Source: Chitinophaga niabensis (GTDB taxonomy: Bacteria > Bacteroidota > Bacteroidia > Chitinophagales > Chitinophagaceae). From it: a DNA stretch of 64,000 bases. Location: positions 191,001 through 255,000 of the forward strand of contig NZ_CP154260.1 of assembly GCF_039545795.1 (NCBI RefSeq), written 5' to 3'. Under the pieces are notes generated by a model. The model was given only the letters and a program-made list of their open reading frames with translations. It was not told where the DNA came from and did no database searches. The position numbers and the translations under genes are program-made. Positions 34,863 through 43,932 of the stretch are shown one piece after another. The stretch's first letter is position 1, and each line of letters starts with the position of its first letter.

Positions 34863-35465
34863 ATGCCTGCATTAGACAAGTCTTATTGGAACGCCCGTTA
34901 CGAGCGTGGCGAAACGGAGTGGGATATGGGAGCAGTTTCCCCCCCTCTCAGAGAGTACATCGATCAGCTTCCCAACAAAAATCTTCGTGTATTAATTCCC
35001 GGCGGTGGCAACAGCTACGAAGCCAGGTATCTATGGGACAATGGGTTTAAGGATATAACGGTATTGGATATATCCTCCGTATTGATCGACAGGCTAAAAA
35101 GAGAACATCAGCAAACAGGGATCAAATTTGTTGTAGGAGATTTTTTTGAGCACGAATCCGAGTACGACCTCATTATTGAACAAACCTTCTTATGCGCGCT
35201 GGACCCTGCATTGCGGATGGCGTATGCCCGTCATATGTATGACCTTCTTTGGGAAAAGGGTGCCCTTGTAGGCCTGCTTTTCAACAGGGAATTTGATGAG
35301 CCAGGTCCTCCTTTCGGAGGTGGTATCAAAGTATACCGCAGAATGTTCGAGCCGTATTTCAATTTCAAGATCTTCGCACCCTGTTACAATTCTCATCCGG
35401 CCCGCCAGGGTAAAGAGGTGTTCATTAATTTCCGGAAACTGGACCAGCTTTCAAAGAAGCGATAG
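34863..35465 (+). CDS. TPMT-family methyltransferase
   Basis: The product has 200 residues. The N-terminus SYWNARYERGETEWDMG is the thiopurine S-methyltransferase family opening (W-x-x-R-y-x-x-g-x-t-x-W), and VLIPGGGNSYEARYL is its SAM-binding motif with the family-specific G-G-G-N. EQTFLCALDP corresponds to the conserved E-x-x-F-x-x-A-x-x segment. Such enzymes methylate small thiols or selenium and tellurium compounds; the substrate here is unknown. The following rhodanese-thioredoxin gene begins 12 bases later, so the pair probably forms an operon with a sulfur-related role. Confidence 0.88.
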   Translation: MPALDKSYWNARYERGETEWDMGAVSPPLREYIDQLPNKNLRVLIPGGGNSYEARYLWDNGFKDITVLDISSVLIDRLKREHQQTGIKFVVGDFFEHESEYDLIIEQTFLCALDPALRMAYARHMYDLLWEKGALVGLLFNREFDEPGPPFGGGIKVYRRMFEPYFNFKIFAPCYNSHPARQGKEVFINFRKLDQLSKKR

Positions 35466-35477
35466 TATCTTTACGGT

Positions 35478-36155
35478 ATGAAAAAGATGCTTTTAACAGC
35501 CTGTTTATTAATGGCTGTATTGGCTGGTTTTGCGCAGGATGCAGTACCGGCAGATGCTTTTGAAAAAGGGATGCAGCAACCGGAGATCCAGTTGCTGGAT
35601 GTACGTACCGCGAAAGAATTTAATACAGGCCATCTGCAGGATGCCCTGCAGGCTGATTTTACAAAGAAGAGCGAGTTTTTCGACCGCATCAAATACCTTG
35701 ATAAATCCAAACCAGTATATATCTACTGCCTGAGTGGCGGCCGCAGTACTGCTGCTGCCAAATGGATGCGTGAGAACGGATATTCGAAAGTGGTAGAGAT
35801 GGAAGGAGGTGTAATAGCCTGGAAACAAGCAGGTAAAGCATTGGCAGGTGGTACCACCGGCCCGCAGTTCAGCATACCTGATTTTGAGAAAGCGGTGAGC
35901 AATGGAAAATGGGTGCTGGTAGATGTTGGTGCCGCATGGTGCCCGCCATGCCGGAAGATGGAACCTGTTGTGAAACAGATCGTTAAAGAAAAACAATTGA
36001 AATTGGTGAATGTGGACGCCGGCAAGGATACGGATGTGATGAACAGCATTCAAGCTAAAGCACCGCCTACCTTTGTGTTGTATAAAGATGGAAAAGAAGT
36101 ATGGCGGAAGGAAGGTGTGGTAACACTGGAAGAATTCAGATCAGCGATCAGATAA
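35478..36155 (+). CDS. Exported rhodanese-thioredoxin fusion
   Basis: The product has 225 residues with a signal peptide ending LAGFAQ. The first half is a rhodanese domain: LLDVRTAKEF, then YCLSGGRS with the likely active Cys at about 84. The second half is a thioredoxin with AAWCPPCRKM, Cys 155 and 158, and the cis-proline segment APPTFVLY. The combination suggests sulfur transfer coupled to disulfide chemistry in the periplasm. It follows a TPMT methyltransferase by 12 bases. A TATCTTTA sequence just upstream (one mismatch from consensus) could give it a second promoter. A perfect hairpin begins within the stop codon. Confidence 0.9.
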   Translation: MKKMLLTACLLMAVLAGFAQDAVPADAFEKGMQQPEIQLLDVRTAKEFNTGHLQDALQADFTKKSEFFDRIKYLDKSKPVYIYCLSGGRSTAAAKWMRENGYSKVVEMEGGVIAWKQAGKALAGGTTGPQFSIPDFEKAVSNGKWVLVDVGAAWCPPCRKMEPVVKQIVKEKQLKLVNVDAGKDTDVMNSIQAKAPPTFVLYKDGKEVWRKEGVVTLEEFRSAIR

Positions 36156-36193
36156 ACAACAAAGGACTGTTTCAAAACAGTCCTTTGTTGTTT
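36154..36193. terminator. 17-bp perfect hairpin terminator
   Basis: The 17-base arms at 36154-36170 and 36177-36193 are exact complements around TTCAAA. The left arm begins with the last two bases of the stop codon. Short T-runs follow rather than a long tract, but the stem is strong in both directions and the next gene is convergent. Confidence 0.8.
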
Positions 36194-36198
36194 AAACC

Positions 36199-36271
36199 TT
36201 CGTTCATCGTTCGTTCATCCTTCGTTGAACCTCAGTACTGGCTAAGGTTTGCACAAGGATGAACGAAGGAT
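36199..36271. repeat. 11-bp tandem triplet plus inverted repeat
   Basis: TTCGTTCATCG, TTCGTTCATCC and TTCGTTGAACC follow each other at 36199-36231. A sequence at 36255-36271 is the reverse complement of 36206-36222 with one mismatch in 17, so the region can also form a second hairpin with a 32-base loop. It lies between convergent genes. No function is known. Confidence 0.75.
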
Positions 36272-36311
36272 TGTACAATATTGAGATAAGATTTTTACAG
36301 GTTCAGCAAAA

Positions 36312-37823
36312 TTATAGTTGATAGATCTCCCCAAATTTCTTCTTCGCATAATCCAGGAAATATTTGAACTCCAGCTTTTCCCCTGTCACCTTTTCACATA
36401 GTTCATTGGAAGTATAGAACCTGCCGTACTGATGGATGTTCTCCCTTAACCATTGCAGCAATGGACCGTATTTACCATCTGCAATAGCATTTTCCAGCCC
36501 TGGTACCTGTTTCTGTGCAGAAGCATATAACTGCGCGGCATAGAAACTTCCTAATGAATAGGTAGGGAAATAACCAAAGCTGCCGTGAGACCAGTGAATA
36601 TCCTGCAAAACACCTCTCAGGTCGTCCGGCACTTCCTGCTGCAGGTAGTCGCGGTAGTACTGGTTCCATATTTCGCGCAGGTCTTTTGTCTGCAATGTTC
36701 CACCGATCAATCCTTTTTCAATTTCATACCGGATCATTACATGGAAATGATAGGTGAGTTCATCTGCCTCTGTGCGGATCAGGGAAGGCTGCACAAGGTT
36801 AATGGCCCTGTAGAAATCCTGGATAGGTACTGCCAGCAAACTGCTGCGGAAAGTGGCCTGCAGGTTGCCGTAATGATATTGCCAGAAGGTAAGGCTGCGG
36901 CCTAAGTTGTTTTCCCATAAGCGTGACTGGGATTCGTGAATACCCAGGCTGGCAGCTTCTCCGCTGGGGAGCCCATATTCTTCTGTGGGAAGCCCCTGCT
37001 CATAAAGCGCATGCCCGCCTTCATGGATGCAGCTCCAGGTCATGTTGCCAAGGTCCTGCTCATCTATGCGGGTGGTCACCCTTACATCCTGGGGGCTGAA
37101 GCTGGTGGTGAAAGGATGTTCTGAAATATCCTGCCGGCCTGCTTTGAAATCATATCCCATGTCTTTCAAAAGGTTCAGGCCAAATTGCCATTGCTGATCT
37201 TTAGGGTAATGCCGGTGCAGGAATTGTTTATCAGGCACCTCCTGTAAGGCTATTTTTTGCAGGATGGGCAACAGGGATTCATTTACCCCGCTGAATATTT
37301 TATCCAGCATTTGCACATCTGCTCCTTTTTCATATTCATTCAGCAGCGCATCATAAGGATGGCCTTTATAGCCAAGGATCTCTGCCTCCCGCTTTTTCAG
37401 TTCCACCATGTTGGCCAGCAGCGGCTCAAACACATCAAAATTATTTTCCTTCCTGGCGCGGATCCATGCATGATAGGCTGCATTGGTAGCGGTGGACAGC
37501 TCGGCAACAAAAGCTGCCGGGTACCTGCGGTTTTTCTCATAATCTTCCAGGGAGAGGGCCACATTCTTTTGCTGAACAGCATTGAGGTCGCTGCGGGAAC
37601 TGAGTTCTTTCAGGATATCGCCCAGTGCATCCTCAGAGAAGAGCTCGTGGGCTATGGAACTGAGGGTGGTCAACTGCTGGCCACGGAAAGACGCGCCTTT
37701 TTCAGGCAGATAGGTTTCCTGGTCCCAGCCCAAGACAGACATGGCATTCCTTACGTCTGCCACTTTTTGCATTTTTGCCTTATATTCTTCGTAAAGCCCG
37801 GATGAAGTTTTTTGCACTGTCAT
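36312..37823 (-). CDS. M32 family carboxypeptidase
   Basis: The product has 503 residues, normal for family M32. The zinc motif CIHEGGHALYEQG lies at about 266-278, and the third ligand Glu is in GIHESQSRLWEN about 25 residues later, exactly as in Taq carboxypeptidase. LIRTEADELTYHFHVMIRYEIE is split by the family signature for C-terminal specificity. The enzyme removes C-terminal residues from peptides in the cytoplasm; no signal peptide is present. A TAGATTTG box lies 18 bases upstream of the ATG. It is convergent with the rhodanese-thioredoxin gene and divergent from the Nif3 gene. Confidence 0.94.
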   Translation of the reverse strand: MTVQKTSSGLYEEYKAKMQKVADVRNAMSVLGWDQETYLPEKGASFRGQQLTTLSSIAHELFSEDALGDILKELSSRSDLNAVQQKNVALSLEDYEKNRRYPAAFVAELSTATNAAYHAWIRARKENNFDVFEPLLANMVELKKREAEILGYKGHPYDALLNEYEKGADVQMLDKIFSGVNESLLPILQKIALQEVPDKQFLHRHYPKDQQWQFGLNLLKDMGYDFKAGRQDISEHPFTTSFSPQDVRVTTRIDEQDLGNMTWSCIHEGGHALYEQGLPTEEYGLPSGEAASLGIHESQSRLWENNLGRSLTFWQYHYGNLQATFRSSLLAVPIQDFYRAINLVQPSLIRTEADELTYHFHVMIRYEIEKGLIGGTLQTKDLREIWNQYYRDYLQQEVPDDLRGVLQDIHWSHGSFGYFPTYSLGSFYAAQLYASAQKQVPGLENAIADGKYGPLLQWLRENIHQYGRFYTSNELCEKVTGEKLEFKYFLDYAKKKFGEIYQL

Positions 37824-37841
37824 TAAAACAATTTTATTTTA

Positions 37842-37849
37842 CAAATCTA
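37842..37849 (-). promoter_or_regulatory. TAGATTTG -7 box of the carboxypeptidase
   Basis: On the minus strand the octamer fits TAnnTTTG and lies 18 bases before the start codon at 37823. It shares the 55-base divergent gap with the Nif3 gene. Confidence 0.5.
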
Positions 37850-37878
37850 ACGAACAAGCTGAACCAGCAATAAAAGAT

Positions 37879-38973
37879 ATGACCATCCGCGATATAATAC
37901 AAGTAATTGAAGCATTTGCTCCCTTATCTTACCAGGAATCGTATGATAATGCCGGGCTTATCTTCGGAAGCGGGGATACGGAGGTGAAGGGCGTATTACT
38001 CACCCTGGATGCCACAGAAGCTGTGCTGGACGAAGCTTTGGAAAAAGGCTGTAATCTTGTGATAGCCCATCACCCCATCGTTTTTGGCGGCCTGAAAAAG
38101 ATCAATGGCAAAAACTATGTGGAAAGGGTGGCTATTAAAGCTATCAAAAATGATATTGCCGTTTATGCCGCCCATACCAACCTGGATAATGTGCGGGCAG
38201 GGGTGAGCGCCATGATGGCCGGCCGGCTGAACCTGAAAAATACCAGGGTGCTGGCTCCCAAAAGGGAACTGCTCCGGAAACTATTCACTTTTGCCCCGGC
38301 AGCAGATGCGGAGATAGTACGGCAGGCACTTTTTGAAGCAGGAGCGGGGCATATTGGCAAATACAGCGAATGCAGCTTTTACCACGATGGTACAGGCACC
38401 TTTAAAGGATCACCGGATACAGATCCCTATGTGGGGAAACCCGGGGAACGCCACCTGGAGGGAGAAATAAAGATAGAGGTGATCTTTCCCGCCCACCTGG
38501 AAGGCCAGGTGATCCGGGCCATGCTGCAACACCACCCTTATGAGGAAGTGGCCTACGATATCGTAAAGCTGGAAAATGAATGGGCAGAAGTAGGTTCCGG
38601 ACTGATCGGCTCCCTGCCGGAAGCGATGGAGGAAATGGACTTCCTCCGGCTGGTAAAGGAGCAATTTAAGACCGGCTGCGTGCGGTATACCCCTCTCAGA
38701 GGCAAAAAGGTTCAGAAAGTGGCCGTTTGCGGAGGAGCCGGAAGCTTTCTCCTGAAGAAAGCAATTGCCGCCGGGGCAGATGCCTATGTGTCTGCCGATT
38801 TTAAATACCATGAATTTTTTGATGCTGAAAATCAATTGATTATAGCAGATGTGGGACATTTTGAGAGTGAACAGTTCGCAGTGGAGTTATTTTATCATAT
38901 ATTGACCGAAAATTTCCGTAATTTTGCGCCTCTTAAATCTACCATTAGTACAAACCCGGTAAATTATTTATAA
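37879..38973 (+). CDS. Nif3-like dinuclear metal-centre protein
   Basis: The product has 364 residues, the long form with a central insertion of about 110 residues between the two halves of the metal site. N-terminal ligands appear in VIAHHPIVFGGLKKI, and VYAAHTNLDNV is the second conserved block. The C-terminal ligands are in IADVGHFESEQF. Family members form hexamers with two metals per subunit; GTP cyclohydrolase-like roles have been proposed but function is not settled. A zinc-ribbon protein gene begins three bases after its stop codon, a pairing found widely in Bacteroidota. Confidence 0.92.
   Translation: MTIRDIIQVIEAFAPLSYQESYDNAGLIFGSGDTEVKGVLLTLDATEAVLDEALEKGCNLVIAHHPIVFGGLKKINGKNYVERVAIKAIKNDIAVYAAHTNLDNVRAGVSAMMAGRLNLKNTRVLAPKRELLRKLFTFAPAADAEIVRQALFEAGAGHIGKYSECSFYHDGTGTFKGSPDTDPYVGKPGERHLEGEIKIEVIFPAHLEGQVIRAMLQHHPYEEVAYDIVKLENEWAEVGSGLIGSLPEAMEEMDFLRLVKEQFKTGCVRYTPLRGKKVQKVAVCGGAGSFLLKKAIAAGADAYVSADFKYHEFFDAENQLIIADVGHFESEQFAVELFYHILTENFRNFAPLKSTISTNPVNYL
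38919..38926 (+). promoter_or_regulatory. TAATTTTG box inside the Nif3 3' end
   Basis: A perfect TAnnTTTG octamer lies 50 bases before the zinc-ribbon gene start, within Nif3 coding sequence. It could give the downstream gene its own transcript. No matching -33 element at normal spacing was seen. Confidence 0.35.
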
Positions 38974-38976
38974 TAC

Positions 38977-39729
38977 ATGGCTACTGTTAAAGAATACAAC
39001 GTTGAGGAAAAATTGGTTTCTGTACTGAAATTACAGAAGATCGACTCCAAGTTGGACGAAATCCAGATCCTGAAAGGAGAGTTGCCGATGGAAGTGCGGG
39101 ACCTGGAAGATGAGATTGAAGGTTTGAACCTCCGCCAGGGGCATATTGAGGATGAGATTAAAAGCATCACTGATTTTATTGCCAGCAAAAAAGCGGCGAT
39201 CAAAGAAGCTGAGGCCCTCGCCAAAAAATACGAGAAGCAGCAGGATAACGTAAAAAACAGCCGTGAGTTTGAAGCCATCACCAAAGAAGTGGAGATGCAG
39301 AACCTCGAGATCAAACTGGCTGAAAAGCATATCAAAGATGCTAACGAAGAAGTAAAAGACAAAACACGCGCCCTGGATGTTGCCAAAAAAGCGGTGGCAG
39401 ACAAGGAGTCTAACCTGAAACATAAGAAAGGCGAGCTGGAAAAGATCATCAGTGAAACTGACAAGGAAGAGAAAGGATTGCAGAAACTCACCGAAGACGC
39501 ACGCGAAAAAGTAGACCCGCGTTTACTGCAGGCGTATGAAAAGATCCGTAAGAACTATCGCAACGGCCTGGCTGTTGTAACAGTGATACGTGATTCCTGC
39601 GGTGGTTGCTTCAATGCTATCCCTCCGCAAAGGCAGGCTGAGATCCGCCAGCGTAAAAAGATCGTAGTGTGCGAACATTGCGGCCGCATCCTGGTAGACA
39701 ACGACCTCGATGCTACTGTACAGGCATAA
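38977..39729 (+). CDS. Coiled-coil protein with C4 zinc ribbon
   Basis: The product has 250 residues. Residues about 10-190 form a long coiled coil rich in Glu and Lys (for example LEDEIEGLNLRQGHIEDEI). The C-terminus has a C4 zinc ribbon: CGGCFNAIP and then VVCEHCGRILV. This is the DUF164/CT398-like family, thought to bind nucleic acid or other proteins and often encoded beside Nif3, as here. The coil and zinc ribbon suggest a scaffold role. A clear terminator follows six bases after the stop. Confidence 0.9.
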   Translation: MATVKEYNVEEKLVSVLKLQKIDSKLDEIQILKGELPMEVRDLEDEIEGLNLRQGHIEDEIKSITDFIASKKAAIKEAEALAKKYEKQQDNVKNSREFEAITKEVEMQNLEIKLAEKHIKDANEEVKDKTRALDVAKKAVADKESNLKHKKGELEKIISETDKEEKGLQKLTEDAREKVDPRLLQAYEKIRKNYRNGLAVVTVIRDSCGGCFNAIPPQRQAEIRQRKKIVVCEHCGRILVDNDLDATVQA

Positions 39730-39734
39730 TATTG

Positions 39735-39763
39735 AAAGGACATCGAAAGATGTCCTTTTTTAT
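39735..39763 (+). terminator. Terminator after the Nif3 / zinc-ribbon operon
   Basis: AAAGGACATC and GATGTCCTTT pair around GAAA, a stable tetraloop closed by C-G, followed by a T-run. Confidence 0.92.
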
Positions 39764-39769
39764 TTAAAA

Positions 39770-39810
39770 GAACTCCGCGCATATCCATTACGCGGAGTTC
39801 CTTATTTTTG
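39770..39810 (+). promoter_or_regulatory. Hairpin fused to a -7 box before the TPR gene
   Basis: GAACTCCGCG (39770-39779) and CGCGGAGTTC (39791-39800) are exact complements around an 11-base loop. TATTTTTG at 39803-39810 fits TAnnTTTG and ends five bases before the ATG at 39816. The hairpin may be a second terminator whose T-rich tail is also the promoter, or an operator over the -33 region. A leaderless mRNA is likely. Confidence 0.5.
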
Positions 39811-39815
39811 CCCCT

Positions 39816-41303
39816 ATGCGTTTTATTTTCATCATTGCACTTTGTTGTGGCATTTCTCTTTCAGTACATGCGCGGCAAAAAAAATACGAGTTCAATTCCC
39901 GCTGCCAGCAGGCTTATGATGCCATCATGCAATTACGGCTGAACACCGGCAAGGCATTGCTGGAAGAAGAGAAACGTGCAAACCCTGATAACCTCATTCC
40001 ATACTTCCTGGATAACTACGCAGATTTTTTTATCCTGTTCTTTAATGAAGACCCGGTTATCTATGCCCGCCAGAAAAAGCAACGGGCTGTAAGGCTGGAC
40101 CTGATGGCGGAAGGCCCGGAGGATTCTCCTTATTACCTGTATACACAGGCGGCCATCAAATTCCAGTGGGCCATGGTGAAAGTGAAGTTCGGAGAAAGGT
40201 GGGACGCGGTATGGGAGGTGCGTAAAGCATATGTAACGCTGAAAGATAACCAGCGAAAATTCCCGCAGTTCCTGCCCAATAATTTGTTGCTGGGTTCCAT
40301 GCAAACCGTATTCGGCACTATTCCGGACGGGTACAAATGGATCACCAATACTCTGGGCATGCGCGGCAGTATCAAAGAAGGTATGCGCCTGCTACAGGGT
40401 TTTATAGACAGCAACGACCCTGTTGCCGTAATTTTTCGTGAAGAATCCTATTACTACTATTGCTATCTCAAACTATTCATCGAAAATAAACCGGACCAGT
40501 TGTGGCAGTTCATCCAGGCTAAACAGCTGGATACGCATAACAACTACCTGTTCGCGCTAATGGTCGCCAACCTGTCCCTCAACAACCAAAAGGCGGCTCA
40601 AGGTATCAAAGTGCTGGAAGAACGTAAACAAAGTCCTGAGTACGCTGAAATATTCTACAAGGATTATGTGCTGGGGCTTATGAAACTGGAACGCCAGGAT
40701 GATGATGCCATTGAGCATCTTGAATATTTCGTGAATAACTTCAAAGGTAAGTTCTACGTAAAAGAAGCGCTGCAGCGTTTGAGTTGGGCCTGGTATATGA
40801 AAGGGGATATGGCGAAGGCAAACAGGTATCGCAGCCTGATATTCCAGAGAGGTAATACCGAAACTGAAGCAGATAAACAGGCGCAGAAAGAAGCGAAGAA
40901 AGGTACCTGGCCCAATCCTGTATTACTGAAAGCCAGGCTGCTCAGCGATGGCGGTTTCTACCAGAATGCCCTTACCCTGATGCTGACCAAACGTTCCAAC
41001 GACTTCAATACTATAGAAGAAAAACTGGAGTATGCGTACCGCCTTGGCCGTATCTATGATGAAATGGGGCAGGATACCAATGCCATCCGCCTCTATGAAG
41101 CCACCATCAAAGCAGGCAGCAACCGCCCGGAATATTTTGCCGCACGTTCAGCCCTGCAAATGGGATATATCTATGAAAAACGGGGAGATAAGCCAAAAGC
41201 AAGGCAAAGTTTTCAGACCTGCCTGGATATGGAAGGGCATGACTACAAAAATTCCCTCGACCAGAAAGCAAAAGCCGGGATGTTAAGGCTGGATGGGAAA
41301 TAG
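39816..41303 (+). CDS. Exported tetratricopeptide-repeat protein
   Basis: The product has 495 residues with a signal peptide ending SVHARQ. From about residue 20 on it is almost wholly alpha-helical, with repeated pairs fitting TPR spacing, for example YAYRLGRIYDEMGQDTNAIR and ALQMGYIYEKRGDKPKARQS near the C-terminus. TPR proteins mediate protein contacts; nothing in the sequence shows a partner. It is monocistronic between two hairpins and recN. A homologue is common in Bacteroidota as a hypothetical periplasmic protein. Confidence 0.85.
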   Translation: MRFIFIIALCCGISLSVHARQKKYEFNSRCQQAYDAIMQLRLNTGKALLEEEKRANPDNLIPYFLDNYADFFILFFNEDPVIYARQKKQRAVRLDLMAEGPEDSPYYLYTQAAIKFQWAMVKVKFGERWDAVWEVRKAYVTLKDNQRKFPQFLPNNLLLGSMQTVFGTIPDGYKWITNTLGMRGSIKEGMRLLQGFIDSNDPVAVIFREESYYYYCYLKLFIENKPDQLWQFIQAKQLDTHNNYLFALMVANLSLNNQKAAQGIKVLEERKQSPEYAEIFYKDYVLGLMKLERQDDDAIEHLEYFVNNFKGKFYVKEALQRLSWAWYMKGDMAKANRYRSLIFQRGNTETEADKQAQKEAKKGTWPNPVLLKARLLSDGGFYQNALTLMLTKRSNDFNTIEEKLEYAYRLGRIYDEMGQDTNAIRLYEATIKAGSNRPEYFAARSALQMGYIYEKRGDKPKARQSFQTCLDMEGHDYKNSLDQKAKAGMLRLDGK

Positions 41304-41366
41304 ACGTGCATAAGTCGAATTGATAATTCATAATTATATTGGGATATTGCATTTGGAAATTTAGTT

Positions 41367-43019
41367 ATGTTATACCGACTGGTTATTCAGAATTACGCGA
41401 TCATAGACAATCTGGAGGTTGATTTCTCCGGCAACCTCAATGTGATCACCGGTGAAACGGGAGCAGGTAAATCTATCCTGCTTGGTGCTTTAAGCCTTAT
41501 CCTGGGAGAACGTGCAGACCCTTCCGTGCTGTTTGATAAAACAAGGAAATGTGTGATTGAGGGAATGTTCAAAGTGAAAACCCCGGAGGTACAGGCATTT
41601 TTTGAAGCGCATGAACTGGACGCAGAAGACCAGGTGATCCTGCGCCGGGAGATCAGCTCTGCCGGTAAATCGCGCGCATTCATCAACGATACGCCGGTGA
41701 ACCTTTCCCAGTTGTCTCAATTGACGTTGCTGCTGGTAGACCTGCATCAGCAGTTTGATACACTGGAACTGGAGAAATCAGACTTTCAACGGGAGGTAAT
41801 TGATGCATTGGCCGGCCACCAGGATCAATTGCAGGAATATATCCGCAAGTTCCAGCAATACGCCCGCCTGCAGAAGGAACTGAAAGAATGTATCCAGCAG
41901 CGCGACAGTGCCAATAAAGAATCCGACTACAATAAATTCCTGCTCGATGAATTACTCGAAGCAGACCTGCAGGATGGTGAAATGGAATCACTGGAAGCAG
42001 AGCAACAGATGCTCAGCCATTCAGAAGAGATCAAAGCCACACTCACCCGTGTTCATTTTCAGTTAAAGGAGGATGAACAACCCGTGCTCCAGCAATTACG
42101 CCAGTTACAGGCTTCTTTGCAAACACTGTCTGAATTTCATAAGGATGTACCGGGGCTTTCAGCCCGTATGCAATCCACCTATGTGGAACTGCAGGACATT
42201 GCTGCTGAAGTGGACAGGTTAAATGACCAGGTGCAGTATGACGGGGAGCGCATGGAACAGCTGAATGACCGGATTGCAGTGATCTACAGGCTCCAGAAAA
42301 AACATAACGCGCAAAACACGGCAGAGCTGTTGCAGATCAAAGCTCAGCTGGAACAGGGACTGGAAAATGTGCTGAACCTGGATGGCCGTATCCTGGAACT
42401 GGAAAAACAGATCGCCGGACTTAAAGAGGAACTGGAAAAAGCAGCAGCGGAGATCACTAAAAAAAGGATAGCGCAGGTAGCGCCTTTTGAACAAAAGGTG
42501 AATGCTTTGCTGGCGCAGGTAGGCATGCCCAATGCAAGGATCAAAGTATCTATTCAGCAGGGTGCATTGCAGCAGTATGGGCAGGATACGATTGAATTCC
42601 TGTTTGATGCCAACAAGAGTAACAACTTTGGCCCGATAAGAAAAGTGGCATCCGGCGGGGAACTGAGCCGCTTAATGCTTTGTATAAAATCACTGGTAGC
42701 ACGTTCTGTGGCTTTACCCACCCTGATCTTTGATGAGATAGATACCGGTATTTCCGGAGAGGCGGCACGCCAGGTAGGTATTATCATGAAAGAGCTGGCC
42801 CGTGGCCACCAGGTGATCTGTATTACCCACCAGCCGCAACTGGCAGGCAAAGCAGACGCACATTATTTTGTTTACAAACACATGGAAGGTGAAAAAGTGC
42901 AGACACATGTACGCCTTTTGTCGCAGGATGAAAGGATCACTGCCATTGCTAAAATGCTGAGTGGGGAAAAGCCTACTCCTGCTGCTTTAGAGAATGCCAG
43001 GGAGATGGTTATGCAATAA
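41367..43019 (+). CDS. recN: DNA repair protein RecN
   Basis: The product has 550 residues, full length. Walker A GETGAGKSILLGAL lies at about 30, a long coiled coil spans about 160-380, the ABC signature region SGGELSRLMLCIKSL at about 428, and Walker B TLIFDEIDTGISGEAA at about 452. It is an SMC-like ATPase acting on DNA ends in double-strand break repair. fabI begins 48 bases later with its own promoter. Confidence 0.97.
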   Translation: MLYRLVIQNYAIIDNLEVDFSGNLNVITGETGAGKSILLGALSLILGERADPSVLFDKTRKCVIEGMFKVKTPEVQAFFEAHELDAEDQVILRREISSAGKSRAFINDTPVNLSQLSQLTLLLVDLHQQFDTLELEKSDFQREVIDALAGHQDQLQEYIRKFQQYARLQKELKECIQQRDSANKESDYNKFLLDELLEADLQDGEMESLEAEQQMLSHSEEIKATLTRVHFQLKEDEQPVLQQLRQLQASLQTLSEFHKDVPGLSARMQSTYVELQDIAAEVDRLNDQVQYDGERMEQLNDRIAVIYRLQKKHNAQNTAELLQIKAQLEQGLENVLNLDGRILELEKQIAGLKEELEKAAAEITKKRIAQVAPFEQKVNALLAQVGMPNARIKVSIQQGALQQYGQDTIEFLFDANKSNNFGPIRKVASGGELSRLMLCIKSLVARSVALPTLIFDEIDTGISGEAARQVGIIMKELARGHQVICITHQPQLAGKADAHYFVYKHMEGEKVQTHVRLLSQDERITAIAKMLSGEKPTPAALENAREMVMQ

Positions 43020-43044
43020 CATTTCAATTTTCGACTTTAACTGC

Positions 43045-43052
43045 TAAATTTG
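43045..43052 (+). promoter_or_regulatory. TAAATTTG -7 box of fabI
   Basis: The octamer fits TAnnTTTG, 15 bases before the ATG at 43068, and gives fabI transcription separate from recN. Confidence 0.55.
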
Positions 43053-43067
43053 CCCAAATTTTAATCA

Positions 43068-43880
43068 ATGGCTCATAACTTATTACAAGGGAAGAAAGGT
43101 ATCATCTTTGGCGCATTGGATGCAAATTCCATTGCGTGGAAAACAGCAGAGCGTTGCGTACAGGAAGGAGCGCAGATTGTGTTGACCAATGCTCCTATTG
43201 CATTGCGTATGGGTGAGATCAACAAACTCGCTGAAAGCTGTAATGCCCCGGTAATACCTGCCGATGCCACCAGCATGGATGACCTTAATAACCTGTTTAC
43301 CAAATCAATGGAGCATTTCGGTGGAAAGATCGATTTTATCCTCCATTCTATTGGTATGAGTGTGAACGTTCGTAAAGGAAAGCCCTATACTGACCTGGAT
43401 TACGACTTTTACCATAAAGGACTGGATATCTCAGCTATGTCCCTCCACCGCGTATTGCAAACAGCCTATAAGCTGGATGCGCTGAATGAATGGGGTTCTG
43501 TTGTGGCGCTGACCTACATTGCCGCACAAAGGGTATTCCCTGATTACAGCGATATGGCGGATGCCAAATCCATGCTGGAATCTATTGCCCGCAGCTTTGG
43601 CTACCACTATGGTGTGAAGAATAAAGTGCGGATCAATACCATTTCCCAGTCTCCGACCAGAACCACAGCCGGTAGCGGTGTGAAAGGTTTTGACGGATTT
43701 ATCAGCTATGCAGAGAAAATGAGCCCCCTGGGTAACGCTTCTGCAGATCAGTGTGCGGATTACACCGTATCCCTGTTCTCAGACTATACCAAAATGGTGA
43801 CCATGCAGAACCTTTTCCATGATGGCGGGTTCTCTTTCACCGGTATCTCCCAGGCTGTGGTGGATCAGATGGAAAAATAA
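43068..43880 (+). CDS. fabI: Enoyl-[acyl-carrier-protein] reductase FabI
   Basis: The product has 270 residues. The Rossmann start is GIIFGALDANSIAWKTAERC, where A-x-x-x-S-I-A-W is the FabI nucleotide motif. The catalytic Tyr-x6-Lys is in PDYSDMADAKSMLE, and SPTRTTAGSGVKGF is the substrate-binding loop. It reduces trans-2-enoyl-ACP in the last step of each fatty-acid elongation round with NAD(P)H. It is monocistronic and ends before a strong bidirectional terminator. Confidence 0.96.
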   Translation: MAHNLLQGKKGIIFGALDANSIAWKTAERCVQEGAQIVLTNAPIALRMGEINKLAESCNAPVIPADATSMDDLNNLFTKSMEHFGGKIDFILHSIGMSVNVRKGKPYTDLDYDFYHKGLDISAMSLHRVLQTAYKLDALNEWGSVVALTYIAAQRVFPDYSDMADAKSMLESIARSFGYHYGVKNKVRINTISQSPTRTTAGSGVKGFDGFISYAEKMSPLGNASADQCADYTVSLFSDYTKMVTMQNLFHDGGFSFTGISQAVVDQMEK

Positions 43881-43932
43881 AGAAGAATTGTTCGCTTAGG
43901 TGCATAGTTGTGATTTGCTTTCACTTATGTGC

